Assembly: GCA_024691465.1 (NCBI GenBank) | Contig: JAILNO010000229.1 | Span: forward strand, 1 to 15,056 | Length of the DNA: 15,056 nt | Direction: 5' to 3' | Origin: Pseudobutyrivibrio sp. | Lineage (GTDB): Bacteria; Bacillota_A; Clostridia; Lachnospirales; Lachnospiraceae | Shown here: positions 1 through 6,932 of the stretch, one piece after another | Layout: every line of letters begins with the position of its first letter | Numbering within the stretch: position 1 is the stretch's first letter | Program-made: the position numbers and the translations under genes | The notes under the pieces: model-generated | What the model was told of the DNA's origin: nothing | Database searches by the model: none | What the model saw: only the letters and a program-made list of their open reading frames with translations

Positions 1-1236
1 ATAGATGAGAGGACTCAACTCTTTAATGAGGATGCTTTTAAGAGATATCTATTAGAGCTGGAGAGGATGAAGCACACTAGCATGCTGGCCTTCACCATCA
101 AGAATTACACAGAGTTGCGTGAGATATACGGCGCCAATCAGATGGATGCAGGTATATCCATGATAGGCAACTTCTTGAAAAAGAGCTTCCCTAAGGCAAT
201 ATGTTTCTACCACCGTAAGGGCAGATTCGTCATCATGACTAAGCCTGATGTTAATCAGGATGCTATGATTGAGATCATCTCTGAACGATTTGGTAAGTCC
301 TGGGCAGCAGTTGATGTGGAGTTGTACTTAGAGGTATGCTTTGCTAAGATGGATGCATGCTATATCAATTATGATAAAGATACTATCATATATACTCTTG
401 GTAATGTGGCATCCAGAATGGAGACAGATATCGAAAATACGATATACCTCATCACGGATACTGACTTGCATCAGATGGAGGATAGTAAAAATGTACGAGT
501 AGCCCTTGAGAACGCAGTCCGCGATAACAAGGTGGAGGTGTTCCTGCAGCCTATCGTGGATGCTGGCGACTACAGTCTGGTGGGAGCCGAGGCACTGTGC
601 AGAATCAGGGATGCTAAGGGCAATATAGTCCCACCTGGTGAGTTCATCAGCGTGGCTGAGCGCAACGGTCGTATCATCCAGCTGGGTGAGCTGGTATTCG
701 AGGAGACCTGTCGCTTCCTTGCCACCTACGATATATATGCCATGGGAATTAGTTGGATCAATGTGAATCTGTCAGCACTGCAGTTCCTCAAGAGTGATCT
801 GCCAGAGAATTTCGAGCACATCGCTAAGGAATACGGCGTGCCACCAGCACGTATCCACCTAGAGATTACTGAGGCGGCCATCATCGATGAGGCCACCATG
901 GAGGCTCAGATATCCCGCTTCATCAGCAAGGGATTCGCTTTCTCGCTGGATGATTACGGCACAGGTTACTCCAATGCATCACGAATTAACAAATTCGCAT
1001 TTACGAATATTAAGATAGATATGAGTGTAGTATGGGATTATATAAATTCACCTAACATCATATTACCTATGATGATCAAGTCCTTCAAACGTATGGGTTA
1101 CACTGTCACAGCCGAGGGTATCGAGTCTGAACAGATGGGACAGTCTATGCGAGAGCTGGGCTGCGACTATCTGCAGGGCAAGCACTTCGCTATGCCGCTG
1201 CCTATACCTGAATTCATTGAAAGATACGGAGAATAA
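1..1236 (+). CDS. Degenerate GGDEF / EAL domain cyclic-di-GMP phosphodiesterase, 5' partial
   Basis: The reading frame is open from base 1, so the gene starts upstream of the window; the internal ATG at 67 is probably not the start. The first visible residues (DERTQLFNEDAF) match the opening helix of a GGDEF domain (consensus D-x-L-T-x-L-x-N-R-x-A-F). The signature that should read GGDEF is replaced by HRKGRF, so cyclase activity is unlikely. A full EAL domain follows from about codon 178: EAL itself is at bases 589-597, then VNLS, EITE, DDYGTGYS, IKID, EGIE and LGCDYLQGKHF. All the metal- and substrate-binding residues of active c-di-GMP phosphodiesterases therefore appear present. Inference: it hydrolyses c-di-GMP to pGpG, possibly with the degenerate GGDEF as a regulatory GTP-binding domain. 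The missing N-terminus could carry a sensor or membrane domain. The DUF3783 gene follows after 3 bases and is probably co-transcribed. Confidence 0.9.
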   Translation: MDERTQLFNEDAFKRYLLELERMKHTSMLAFTIKNYTELREIYGANQMDAGISMIGNFLKKSFPKAICFYHRKGRFVIMTKPDVNQDAMIEIISERFGKSWAAVDVELYLEVCFAKMDACYINYDKDTIIYTLGNVASRMETDIENTIYLITDTDLHQMEDSKNVRVALENAVRDNKVEVFLQPIVDAGDYSLVGAEALCRIRDAKGNIVPPGEFISVAERNGRIIQLGELVFEETCRFLATYDIYAMGISWINVNLSALQFLKSDLPENFEHIAKEYGVPPARIHLEITEAAIIDEATMEAQISRFISKGFAFSLDDYGTGYSNASRINKFAFTNIKIDMSVVWDYINSPNIILPMMIKSFKRMGYTVTAEGIESEQMGQSMRELGCDYLQGKHFAMPLPIPEFIERYGE

Positions 1237-1239
1237 TTA

Positions 1240-1590
1240 ATGAAAGTACTAGTATACAATCTGATGTTTAATAAGCTGGCGGCCACCACTAAGGCCTGCA
1301 GCGCCTTAGGAGCTGAGCTCATCCAGATCAAGACTGACCAGCTCCACGACTCCATCGAGTCCCTGACAGGAGTAGGCCCTAACATCAAGCCTGGCATGGA
1401 CGGGAACATGGTCCCTAAGGAGCTCATGGTATTCTCAGGCTTCACCAGCGATGACATGGAGCGATTCCTCACCACCTACAATTCCACTGGAATCCCTAAG
1501 GTCATCTTCAAAGCCATGGTGACCCCCATCAACCTGCGATGGAGCCCAGCATACCTATATGAACATCTGATAGATGAAGTGAATTCTTAA
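1240..1590 (+). CDS. DUF3783 domain protein
   Basis: A 116-residue soluble protein with no signal peptide or membrane segment. The C-terminal half matches the DUF3783 pattern: KELMVFSGF, an acidic helix (DDMERFLTTY), then IPKVIFKAMVTPINLRW and a final helix LYEHLIDEV. DUF3783 is widespread in Clostridia and has no established function. The start is chosen at ATG 1240, only 3 bases after the EAL stop, with GGAG at 1228-1231 inside the upstream gene's last codons. This is translational coupling geometry, so it is probably in one operon with the EAL gene. A strong terminator begins at its stop codon. A role in c-di-GMP signalling is not supported by anything except position. Confidence 0.85.
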   Translation: MKVLVYNLMFNKLAATTKACSALGAELIQIKTDQLHDSIESLTGVGPNIKPGMDGNMVPKELMVFSGFTSDDMERFLTTYNSTGIPKVIFKAMVTPINLRWSPAYLYEHLIDEVNS

Positions 1591-1612
1591 GCGGCCTATG
1601 GGCCGCTTTTTT
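1589..1612 (+). terminator. Rho-independent terminator after the EAL-DUF3783 operon
   Basis: GCGGCC at 1591-1596 pairs with GGCCGC at 1601-1606 around a TATG loop. The flanking AA/TT extends the stem to 8 bp, and six T follow at 1607-1612. It overlaps the stop codon of the DUF3783 gene. Confidence 0.92.
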
Positions 1613-1640
1613 GGTGGGACTGTAATTTGCAGGCTACACA

Positions 1641-1668
1641 TTAGCCCTGAAATGTGGTAAAACATAAT
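1641..1668 (+). promoter_or_regulatory. Weak candidate promoter for the amidase gene
   Basis: CATAAT (1663-1668) is a reasonable -10, with TTAGCC (1641-1646) as a poor -35 at 16-base spacing. A promoter is expected because a terminator ends at 1612, but the match is weak. The leader that follows is very purine-rich up to the AAGGAG site at 1707-1712. Confidence 0.25.
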
Positions 1669-1720
1669 AAGAGGATTAGAGATAGAGATTGAGAATTAAT
1701 AGATTAAAAGGAGACGAATA

Positions 1721-2371
1721 ATGTATTCTCAATCAGACAGATATCGTAAAAAGAGACGCAGGAAGAGAACTGCTGCGAAGATACTATTCCTATCAGTGGA
1801 GCTATTACTTCTGGTGCTGGTACTATACGTAGGGAAGCTCGTATTTTTTCCGAAGGACCCAGTGGAGGTGGCTCAGGAAATCGAAGAGGAGGAGAGCTAT
1901 CCAGATTGGATCGATGTGGAGTACCTGGATGAGGGCAATCCTTCCAGGACAGGAGAGCAGCTGGACGGCATCAACGACATAGTGGTGCACTATGTGGGCA
2001 ATCCAGGCACCACCGCTAGGCAGAACTGGAGCTACTATAACAAAGAGGATTCATGTGTGTGCTCCCACTTCGTGGTGGGCCTAGACGGCGAGGTGATCCA
2101 GTGCCTGCCCCTATATGAGAAGTCCGAGGCCAGCAACCACAGGAACCACGACACCATATCCATCGAAGTGTGCCATCCGGGCGAGGACGGCAAATTCACC
2201 GAGGCCTCCTACGACGCCCTGGTGAAGCTAGTGCAGTGGCTCATGGATGAGTTCCATCTTTCCTCCGACCATGTGATTCGCCACTACGACGTAACAGGCA
2301 AGATCTGCCCTAAGTACTTCGTGGAGCATGAGGACGCCTGGGAGCAGTTCAAGAAGGATCTGGATGATTAG
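1721..2371 (+). CDS. Membrane-anchored N-acetylmuramoyl-L-alanine amidase (Amidase_2 / PGRP fold)
   Basis: A 216-residue protein predicted to cleave the bond between N-acetylmuramic acid and L-Ala of peptidoglycan. Residues 7-20 are strongly basic (RYRKKRRRKR), residues about 21-43 are one hydrophobic segment, and an acidic linker (EIEEEES) leads to the catalytic domain. The topology is thus an N-in signal anchor with the enzyme outside the membrane. The Amidase_2 zinc ligands are visible as H90 (IVVHYVG), H188 (IRHYDVTG) and C196 (KICPKYF). K194, two before the Cys, matches the catalytic Lys of T7 lysozyme, and SIEVCHP (E149) matches a conserved strand. The start at ATG 1721 has AAGGAG at 1707-1712. 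No SH3 or cell-wall-binding repeat is present. It is likely a housekeeping wall-remodelling enzyme; there is no holin or phage gene nearby to suggest an endolysin. Confidence 0.93.
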   Translation: MYSQSDRYRKKRRRKRTAAKILFLSVELLLLVLVLYVGKLVFFPKDPVEVAQEIEEEESYPDWIDVEYLDEGNPSRTGEQLDGINDIVVHYVGNPGTTARQNWSYYNKEDSCVCSHFVVGLDGEVIQCLPLYEKSEASNHRNHDTISIEVCHPGEDGKFTEASYDALVKLVQWLMDEFHLSSDHVIRHYDVTGKICPKYFVEHEDAWEQFKKDLDD

Positions 2372-2394
2372 CCTGAGATAATGACAATTCTCAC

Positions 2395-2421
2395 TTGTTA
2401 AATTCATCAGGAAACTATAAT
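2395..2421 (+). promoter_or_regulatory. Candidate sigma-A promoter for the PspC-domain gene
   Basis: A perfect TATAAT -10 lies at 2416-2421. TTGTTA at 2395-2400 could be the -35, with a short 15-base spacer. Transcription would start near 2428, giving a leader of roughly 45 bases. No terminator separates this gene from the amidase, so read-through expression is also possible. Confidence 0.5.
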
Positions 2422-2463
2422 CTATAAGAGAACAATAGCTAAAAGTGTTAATAGTTTTTATAG

Positions 2464-2469
2464 AAGGAG
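2464..2469 (+). promoter_or_regulatory. Ribosome-binding site that fixes the PspC start
   Basis: AAGGAG lies 5 bases before ATG 2475. It overlaps the coding sequence that an upstream GTG (2445) would give, which argues against that longer form. Confidence 0.8.
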
Positions 2470-2474
2470 TAGTT

Positions 2475-2669
2475 ATGAGTAGTAAGAGATTATACAAGAG
2501 TAGAGATAAGAAACTCTGTGGCGTGTGCGCAGGAATCGCAGAGTACATTGGAATAGACCCAACAATCGTCAGATTAGCATGGGCGCTTCTAGTATGTTGC
2601 GCTGGTACAGGAATCGTGGCATACATCCTAGCTGCCATCATCATGGAAGACGAACCAGATTATATGTAA
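2475..2669 (+). CDS. Small PspC-domain membrane protein
   Basis: A 64-residue protein that is essentially one PspC domain: a basic start (KRLYKSRDKKLCG), the signature GVCAGIAEYIGIDPTIVRLAW, then a single hydrophobic helix (ALLVCCAGTGIVAYILAAII) and an acidic tail. PspC proteins are inner-membrane components of envelope-stress responses in proteobacteria. In Firmicutes, stand-alone short versions are common and their role is mostly unassigned. The frame is open further upstream from a GTG at 2445, but the start is placed at ATG 2475 because AAGGAG at 2464-2469 is ideally spaced and the PspC domain begins right there. Adjacency to a wall amidase fits an envelope role, but that is inference. 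Confidence 0.9.
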   Translation: MSSKRLYKSRDKKLCGVCAGIAEYIGIDPTIVRLAWALLVCCAGTGIVAYILAAIIMEDEPDYM

Positions 2670-2674
2670 GAGTT

Positions 2675-2704
2675 AAGCTGTGTAGGTATCTACACAGCTT
2701 TTTT
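2675..2704 (+). terminator. Rho-independent terminator after the PspC gene
   Basis: AAGCTGTGTAG (2675-2685) pairs perfectly with CTACACAGCTT (2690-2700) across a GTAT loop. This 11-bp stem is followed by a T run that, with the stem's last TT, reaches six T. Confidence 0.92.
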
Positions 2705-2805
2705 ATTGCAGCGCTCTTTCTGATTCCCACTTAACAGTAGAATCTCCTCAACCACTGCACATCGCATCAACGTATGCCAACTTACTCACTTGGGGTGGAT
2801 TAATA

Positions 2806-2823
2806 ATCATGAAATGATACAAT
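2806..2823 (+). promoter_or_regulatory. Extended -10 promoter with overlapping inverted repeat, kinase-regulator operon
   Basis: TGATACAAT (2815-2823) is an extended -10 element, with no good -35 at the expected place. The inverted repeat ATCAT-gaa-ATGAT (2806-2818) overlaps it and could be an operator. Predicted transcription start is near 2830, just before the leader hairpin at 2835-2850. Confidence 0.45.
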
Positions 2824-2834
2824 ATAGAAATGAG

Positions 2835-2850
2835 GCATGTGGGGACATGC
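2835..2850 (+). promoter_or_regulatory. Leader stem-loop with GGGG loop before the kinase ribosome-binding site
   Basis: GCATGT (2835-2840) pairs with ACATGC (2845-2850) around a GGGG tetraloop. The stem sits at the predicted 5' end of the mRNA, six bases upstream of the GGGG Shine-Dalgarno (2857-2860). It could protect the 5' end or tune translation. The stem is short, so this is suggestive only. Confidence 0.4.
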
Positions 2851-2856
2851 ATTAGT

Positions 2857-2862
2857 GGGGAT
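2857..2862 (+). promoter_or_regulatory. Ribosome-binding site that decides the kinase start
   Basis: GGGGAT is well spaced from ATG 2867. The alternative ATG at 2837 has only TGAGG ending one base before it and lies inside the leader stem, so it is unlikely to be used. Confidence 0.65.
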
Positions 2863-2866
2863 AATT

Positions 2867-4666
2867 ATGAGACGTTTATTCGGGGGAATAATTAAGTATT
2901 ATAATGCACATATTTGGTGCCAATTCATATCGCTGTATATCGTGGCGGTTATTGGCACTGCGTCTATTTTCCAGCTTTTTTTGAAGACTTCTTATTACAA
3001 TATCCTGTTATCATCCCAGACCAGTATGGAGACTTCGGTACTTAATAGTGCCCAGAGTAATATCAATACACAGCTAGCAGATTATATTAATGTGGGAGCC
3101 ATGATGGCGACCTCAGATGATATTTGTACAGCTATCGATTGGTATGAGAAAGAGAGTAGCTCTACCAATAAGAATATTATTCAGACTCTATTTAATTCCG
3201 CAGCTAGGAATTCAGGTAAACTGGTTTCCATGGCAGTAGTCAGAGAGAGTGGATTGTTATATCAGTGCAATACATATAAGACTGGTAATAGAAAGATGTG
3301 GGAGGCATCAGATACAAAGTATCTGAAGCAGGCATATGCTGAGGTTCAGGAACGAGTCGAGAGTGGTGAGTTGCCTAGATGCGTAATAAAGACCAATGGT
3401 GTGGAGAAGCTTTCCAATAATGATTTAGCAGTGTTTCATATATTCGTACCAATACTTGGTAACACATATAAACTTGATAGTTATGATAAGGTGCTATGTC
3501 TTACTTTTAGTAGTGACGTATTTACAGATTATCTCGATTACATAGAAGCCAGCGATATAGATTATTTATTTGGATATATTACTGATGCTAATGGCAATAT
3601 CATATGTCATTCGGATAGTACATATCTGTGGACCAGTGATGAGGAGTATATCAGATCCAATGACATAATTAAGCAGAGCGCTAATGTTCCGATCTCACAG
3701 TGGAATCTGAATGTGGCTTACAATGAAGATGCTTTATGGAAATATATAGATGGAATATTCAATAGGGCCATGCCTATATATGCCGTGATGCTTCTCGTAC
3801 TATGCTTGGTAATTTACCTAGTAATTAACCGTATACTTAAGCCGGTTAGGAAGATTAAGAAAGCTATTACGCATATTACTCAAGAAGAGAAGCGACATGT
3901 TATGACTATTAGTGGAACTAATGAGATATGGCAGTTGGCCATGACGTATAATGACATGCTGGGAGATCTTGAAGAGAAAGAAAAAGAAGTGGAAGTCAAT
4001 CATGAGCAGGCTATGATTTATCTCTCTAGACAACATGAAGCAGAGAGAGAATCGCTTGAGACTCAGATTAATAGCCACTTCATATGTAATACTCTTAATA
4101 CGATTAATTATGAGGCTATCGAGAATGGCAACTACAGTGTCTCAATCCTAATTAAGAAGCTGTCTAATATATTAAGATACTCTTTCGATCAGAAGAGTCA
4201 AAATGTATTCTTCTTCCAAGAATTCTCATGGATAGAGCAGTATCTGTATCTTATGAAGGCCAGGTTAGAGGATGTATTCTCATATGAGATATATTTAGAT
4301 GAAGAGATGGGCAACTATCCATGCTGTAAACTGATGTTGCAGCCATTTGTTGAGAATGCAATTCTACATGGATTCGAAGGAATAGAAGAAGGCGGAATCC
4401 TTAAGATAAATGGTGTGGAGAATGGAGATAGATTAGAGGTAACCATTTCTGACAACGGTAATGGTATGACGGAGGAGACTGCTAGTCTTATTAATGATAT
4501 CTTCGATGGCAAAGAAATTGACTCAAGCCATTTGGGAATTGGTATTGAGAATGTATATGCCAGAATTAAATTATATTATGGCGATGATGCACTCATGTCG
4601 GTACAGACTAAGCTAGAAGAAGGAACAGAGTTTAAGTTCAGCTTCCCTAAGAAGAAGCTGGCTTAG
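2867..4666 (+). CDS. YesM-type sensor histidine kinase
   Basis: A 599-residue membrane kinase from the preferred start at 2867. It has transmembrane segment 1 (about 17-39), a large extracellular region (about 40-300) that ends in a PAS-like stretch (YLFGYITDANGNIICHS), and transmembrane segment 2 (about 302-323). A HAMP segment (RILKPVRKIKKAI) and a charged coiled-coil linker follow, then the His_kinase (PF06580) region with ETQINSHFICNTLN, phospho-acceptor H404. The HATPase domain shows LQPFVENAILHG (491-502), DNGNGM (529-534) and GIGIENVYARI. The usual NPHF around the His is NSHF here. This family typically senses sugars or peptides and signals to an AraC-type regulator, which is the next gene after 14 bases. 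The position immediately upstream of an ABC sugar operon suggests the ligand is the imported oligosaccharide or its binding-protein complex; that is inference. Confidence 0.95.
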   Translation: MRRLFGGIIKYYNAHIWCQFISLYIVAVIGTASIFQLFLKTSYYNILLSSQTSMETSVLNSAQSNINTQLADYINVGAMMATSDDICTAIDWYEKESSSTNKNIIQTLFNSAARNSGKLVSMAVVRESGLLYQCNTYKTGNRKMWEASDTKYLKQAYAEVQERVESGELPRCVIKTNGVEKLSNNDLAVFHIFVPILGNTYKLDSYDKVLCLTFSSDVFTDYLDYIEASDIDYLFGYITDANGNIICHSDSTYLWTSDEEYIRSNDIIKQSANVPISQWNLNVAYNEDALWKYIDGIFNRAMPIYAVMLLVLCLVIYLVINRILKPVRKIKKAITHITQEEKRHVMTISGTNEIWQLAMTYNDMLGDLEEKEKEVEVNHEQAMIYLSRQHEAERESLETQINSHFICNTLNTINYEAIENGNYSVSILIKKLSNILRYSFDQKSQNVFFFQEFSWIEQYLYLMKARLEDVFSYEIYLDEEMGNYPCCKLMLQPFVENAILHGFEGIEEGGILKINGVENGDRLEVTISDNGNGMTEETASLINDIFDGKEIDSSHLGIGIENVYARIKLYYGDDALMSVQTKLEEGTEFKFSFPKKKLA

Positions 4667-4680
4667 AGGGAGGGGAAAAT

Positions 4681-5403
4681 ATGCGAATAGTATTAGTTGA
4701 AGATGAGCAGAGAGCTCGTAGAGGTCTGAAGAATTTGATACAGATGGTGTCGGATGATTGTGAAGTGGTGGCTGATGCTGCAGATGGAGAAAAGGCATTA
4801 GACCTTATTAGTAAGTGTAAGCCTGAGGTGGTTTTTACAGATATTAAGATGCCTAAGATGGATGGAATCCAACTTATAAAAGAAGTTAGAAAAGAAGATC
4901 CTACTATTAAATTCGTAATAGTGAGTGCCTATGAGGAATTCGATTACGCAAGACAAGCGCTATCGCTAGGAGTTACTGAATATCTAGTGAAGCCTCTAAT
5001 TATGGAGGATGTAGAGAAGGTAGTTAACAAACTAGAGCAGATTGATATGGAAGTGGAAGAAAGGGATAAGGATGATGAGGATATTCATCCACTTATTAAG
5101 AAGACGCTCAAGATGATTGAGAAGAATTATTCCTCTCATATGTCACAGAAGGATGTAGCGGCGGAACTTAATATCACACCTGAATACTTTTGCAGTCTCT
5201 TTGCTAAGGAGATGGGAGAAAGTTACGTAAAGTATATTAAGAGATATAGAGTAGAGGTAGCTAAGACACTTCTGCTACATGGAGATGTATCTAAGGATGA
5301 TGTGGCTGAGAAGGTTGGATACACTGATACTAAGTATTTTGGTAAGGTATTCCACGAGGTGACGGGCTACAGTATTTCAGAATTTCTACATCAGAATCTG
5401 TAA
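4681..5403 (+). CDS. YesN-type response regulator (REC + AraC HTH)
   Basis: A 240-residue transcription regulator. The N-terminal receiver domain (1-about 122) has the acidic pocket E7/D8, phospho-acceptor D54 (FTDIKMPKMDG), S82 and K104 (YLVKP), all intact. A charged linker (MEVEERDKDDED) leads to a C-terminal AraC-type double helix-turn-helix of about 100 residues: the first helix pair is in MSQKDVAAELNITPEYFCSL and the second in VSKDDVAEKVGYTDTKYFGK. At 240 residues it is much shorter than many YesN proteins of about 500 residues, because it lacks the large middle domain; it is a minimal REC-HTH form. The ribosome site is GGGAGGGG at 4668-4675. Expected role: when phosphorylated by the preceding kinase it activates the sugar operon downstream, whose promoter region carries repeated elements (5472-5558). 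Confidence 0.95.
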   Translation: MRIVLVEDEQRARRGLKNLIQMVSDDCEVVADAADGEKALDLISKCKPEVVFTDIKMPKMDGIQLIKEVRKEDPTIKFVIVSAYEEFDYARQALSLGVTEYLVKPLIMEDVEKVVNKLEQIDMEVEERDKDDEDIHPLIKKTLKMIEKNYSSHMSQKDVAAELNITPEYFCSLFAKEMGESYVKYIKRYRVEVAKTLLLHGDVSKDDVAEKVGYTDTKYFGKVFHEVTGYSISEFLHQNL

Positions 5404-5421
5404 GAATTTGTATTAACTAAA

Positions 5422-5467
5422 AAGGGACAGTTTTAAGAAATAGCTTAAAATTGTCCCTTAAATTTTT
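5422..5467 (+). terminator. Strong terminator between the regulator and the sugar operon
   Basis: A 16-bp stem, 5422-5437 with 5444-5459 (AAGGGACAGTTTTAAG against CTTAAAATTGTCCCTT, one G-U pair), around an AAATAG loop. Five T follow at 5463-5467, after a 3-base gap. It separates the two-component operon from the transporter operon. Confidence 0.85.
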
Positions 5468-5471
5468 CTCC

Positions 5472-5520
5472 AAATCTTAAATTTTGACATGAAAATCGGG
5501 GTGAAATCTTAAGAATGACA
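5472..5520 (+). repeat. Direct-repeat pair upstream of the sugar operon (candidate regulator sites)
   Basis: AAATCTTAA occurs at 5472-5480 and again at 5504-5512, each followed 4-5 bases later by GACA (5486-5489 and 5517-5520). The copies are about 32 bases apart, three helical turns. The downstream copy abuts the candidate -35 region at 5522, which is the geometry of an AraC-type activator. Assignment to the neighbouring regulator is inference. Confidence 0.5.
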
Positions 5521-5521
5521 G

Positions 5522-5550
5522 TTATTTAAACTGAGGATAAAAACTATACT
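5522..5550 (+). promoter_or_regulatory. Candidate activator-dependent promoter of the sugar operon
   Basis: TATACT (5545-5550) is a good -10. At 17-base spacing the -35 is TTATTT (5522-5527), which is poor, as expected for a promoter that needs an activator. Transcription would begin near 5557. CAGTTAT occurs at 5519-5525 and again at 5552-5558, 33 bases apart, flanking this promoter. CAGTT/AACTG (5519-5533) also forms an inverted repeat. The leader contains a small hairpin, ATCCC/GGGAT (5569-5583). Confidence 0.45.
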
Positions 5551-5600
5551 TCAGTTATAACAAAGGACATCCCGTGGGGGGATACAGGAAGGAGATATGT

Positions 5601-6917
5601 ATGAGAAAAAAGATTGTTTCAGCATTACTTTCACTTGGAATGGCAATGTCACTTTTTGCTGGTTGTGGTTCATCTGCTCCAGCAGACACTTCATCAACTA
5701 CTACAGATGAAGCTGCTACAACTGAGGGGGATACATCTTCAGATGGTAGACCAGAAGTTACAGTATGGCATTATTTCGAGCATGAGGCAGAGGCTCTTAA
5801 CGAGGTAGCTGACAAGTACAATGAGTCTCAGGACAAAGTTAAGATTACATGTACTTATGTTTCAAGAGACGAACTTATGAATCAGTACACAATCGGTGCT
5901 GTATCAGGAGAGCTTCCTGACATCGGTATGGTAGATTCACCTGATATGTCTTCATACATCGCACTAGGTGTATTCGAGGATATTACAGATGAGCTCAATG
6001 AATGGGGCGAGCTTGATAACTTCTATGAAGGACCACTTAGCAGTTGTATGGATGCTGATGGCAAGATCTACGGATTACCTAACAACTCTAACTGTTTAGC
6101 TCTTCTTTGCAACATGGATATCTTAGAGGCTAACGGATTCACAGAGCCACCTAAGACTTGGGACGAATTCTATGAGGTAGCTAAGGCTTGTACAGATACT
6201 TCTAATGATGTGTATGGATTCGCAATGAGTGCTATCAGTAATGAGGAAGGTACATTCCAGTATATTCCATGGTTATATGCAGCAGGTGGTAATGTATCTG
6301 ATTTAGATTCAGCTGAGTCTATCGAAGCATTAGAGTTCCTTGGTAAGTTCGCTGATGAAGGACTTATGAGTAAGGAAGTTATTAACTGGGGCCAGGGTGA
6401 TGCACTTAATGCATTTGCAGCAGGCAAGGCAGCTATGCTTGAGTCTGGTACATGGCAGATTTCTCAGATTGATAGTGGTGACGTATCACTTTGCACCGAC
6501 AATTACAAGTTCGCATTACTTCCAAAGAATAAGCAGAATGCATCTGTTATTGGTGGTGAGAACTTCGGTATCTGCACAGGCACACAGTACAAGGAAGAAT
6601 GCGTTGATTTCCTTGAGTACATGATGACAGCAGAGAACAATGCAGATTGGTGCGAGATTGCAGGTAAGCTTGCCGTTAGATCTGATGCAGCTACACTTAA
6701 GGATTTCTGGACAGACGATGAAAGATACGCTGTATTTAATGATTCTATGAATTATGCAGTAGCTCGTGGACCTCATCCAGAGTGGCCTTCAATCTCAGAG
6801 GCTATCTACACTGCAGAACAGGCAGTACTTATCGGCGAGAAGGATGCTACATCGGCGCTGACTGAAGCAGCATCTAAGGTAGATCCTATCTTAGAAGCAA
6901 CACCTATCGCAGAATAA
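5601..6917 (+). CDS. Extracellular solute-binding lipoprotein of a sugar ABC transporter (family 1)
   Basis: A 438-residue lipoprotein. The signal peptide MRKKIVSALLSLGMAMS ends in a lipobox LFAGC with lipid-modified C22, followed by a Ser/Thr/Ala/Asp-rich tether (about 23-49). The mature fold starts with VTVWHYFEHEAEALNEVADK, typical of SBP_bac_1 oligosaccharide-binding proteins. Further family features are ELPDIGMVDSPD, GKIYGLPNNSN, PPKTWDEFYEVAKAC and FAAGKAAMLESGTWQ; the aromatic residues in these segments commonly stack on sugar rings. The start at 5601 is chosen for AAGGAG at 5589-5594 and because it begins the signal peptide; the frame is open from a GTG at 5574 that lacks a site. It is first gene of the operon. 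The mature part contains nine Cys, many for a surface protein. The substrate is inferred from the downstream GH31 enzymes as alpha-xylosylated oligosaccharide; the sequence alone does not prove it. Confidence 0.95.
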   Translation: MRKKIVSALLSLGMAMSLFAGCGSSAPADTSSTTTDEAATTEGDTSSDGRPEVTVWHYFEHEAEALNEVADKYNESQDKVKITCTYVSRDELMNQYTIGAVSGELPDIGMVDSPDMSSYIALGVFEDITDELNEWGELDNFYEGPLSSCMDADGKIYGLPNNSNCLALLCNMDILEANGFTEPPKTWDEFYEVAKACTDTSNDVYGFAMSAISNEEGTFQYIPWLYAAGGNVSDLDSAESIEALEFLGKFADEGLMSKEVINWGQGDALNAFAAGKAAMLESGTWQISQIDSGDVSLCTDNYKFALLPKNKQNASVIGGENFGICTGTQYKEECVDFLEYMMTAENNADWCEIAGKLAVRSDAATLKDFWTDDERYAVFNDSMNYAVARGPHPEWPSISEAIYTAEQAVLIGEKDATSALTEAASKVDPILEATPIAE

Positions 6918-6932
6918 TTAATTAGATTAATT

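Noticed and set aside
1721..2371. Amidase as a prophage endolysin
   Set aside because: It has an N-terminal membrane anchor and no holin, structural or integrase genes nearby, so a housekeeping wall enzyme is more likely.
2228..2644. 138-codon minus-strand frame across the amidase end and PspC gene
   Set aside because: It covers two well-supported + strand genes and their intergenic promoter, with low-complexity Leu/Ser/Thr content and no family resemblance.
5484..5512. TTGACA (5484-5489) as -35 of the sugar-operon promoter
   Set aside because: At 17-base spacing the -10 would be TCTTAA, only three matches. The TTGACA is better explained as part of the repeated AAATCTTAA...GACA unit, though a second promoter cannot be excluded.
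5574..5600. GTG 5574 as start of the solute-binding protein
   Set aside because: The AAGGAG site at 5589-5594 would lie inside the coding sequence; the start at 5601 gives a standard lipoprotein signal.
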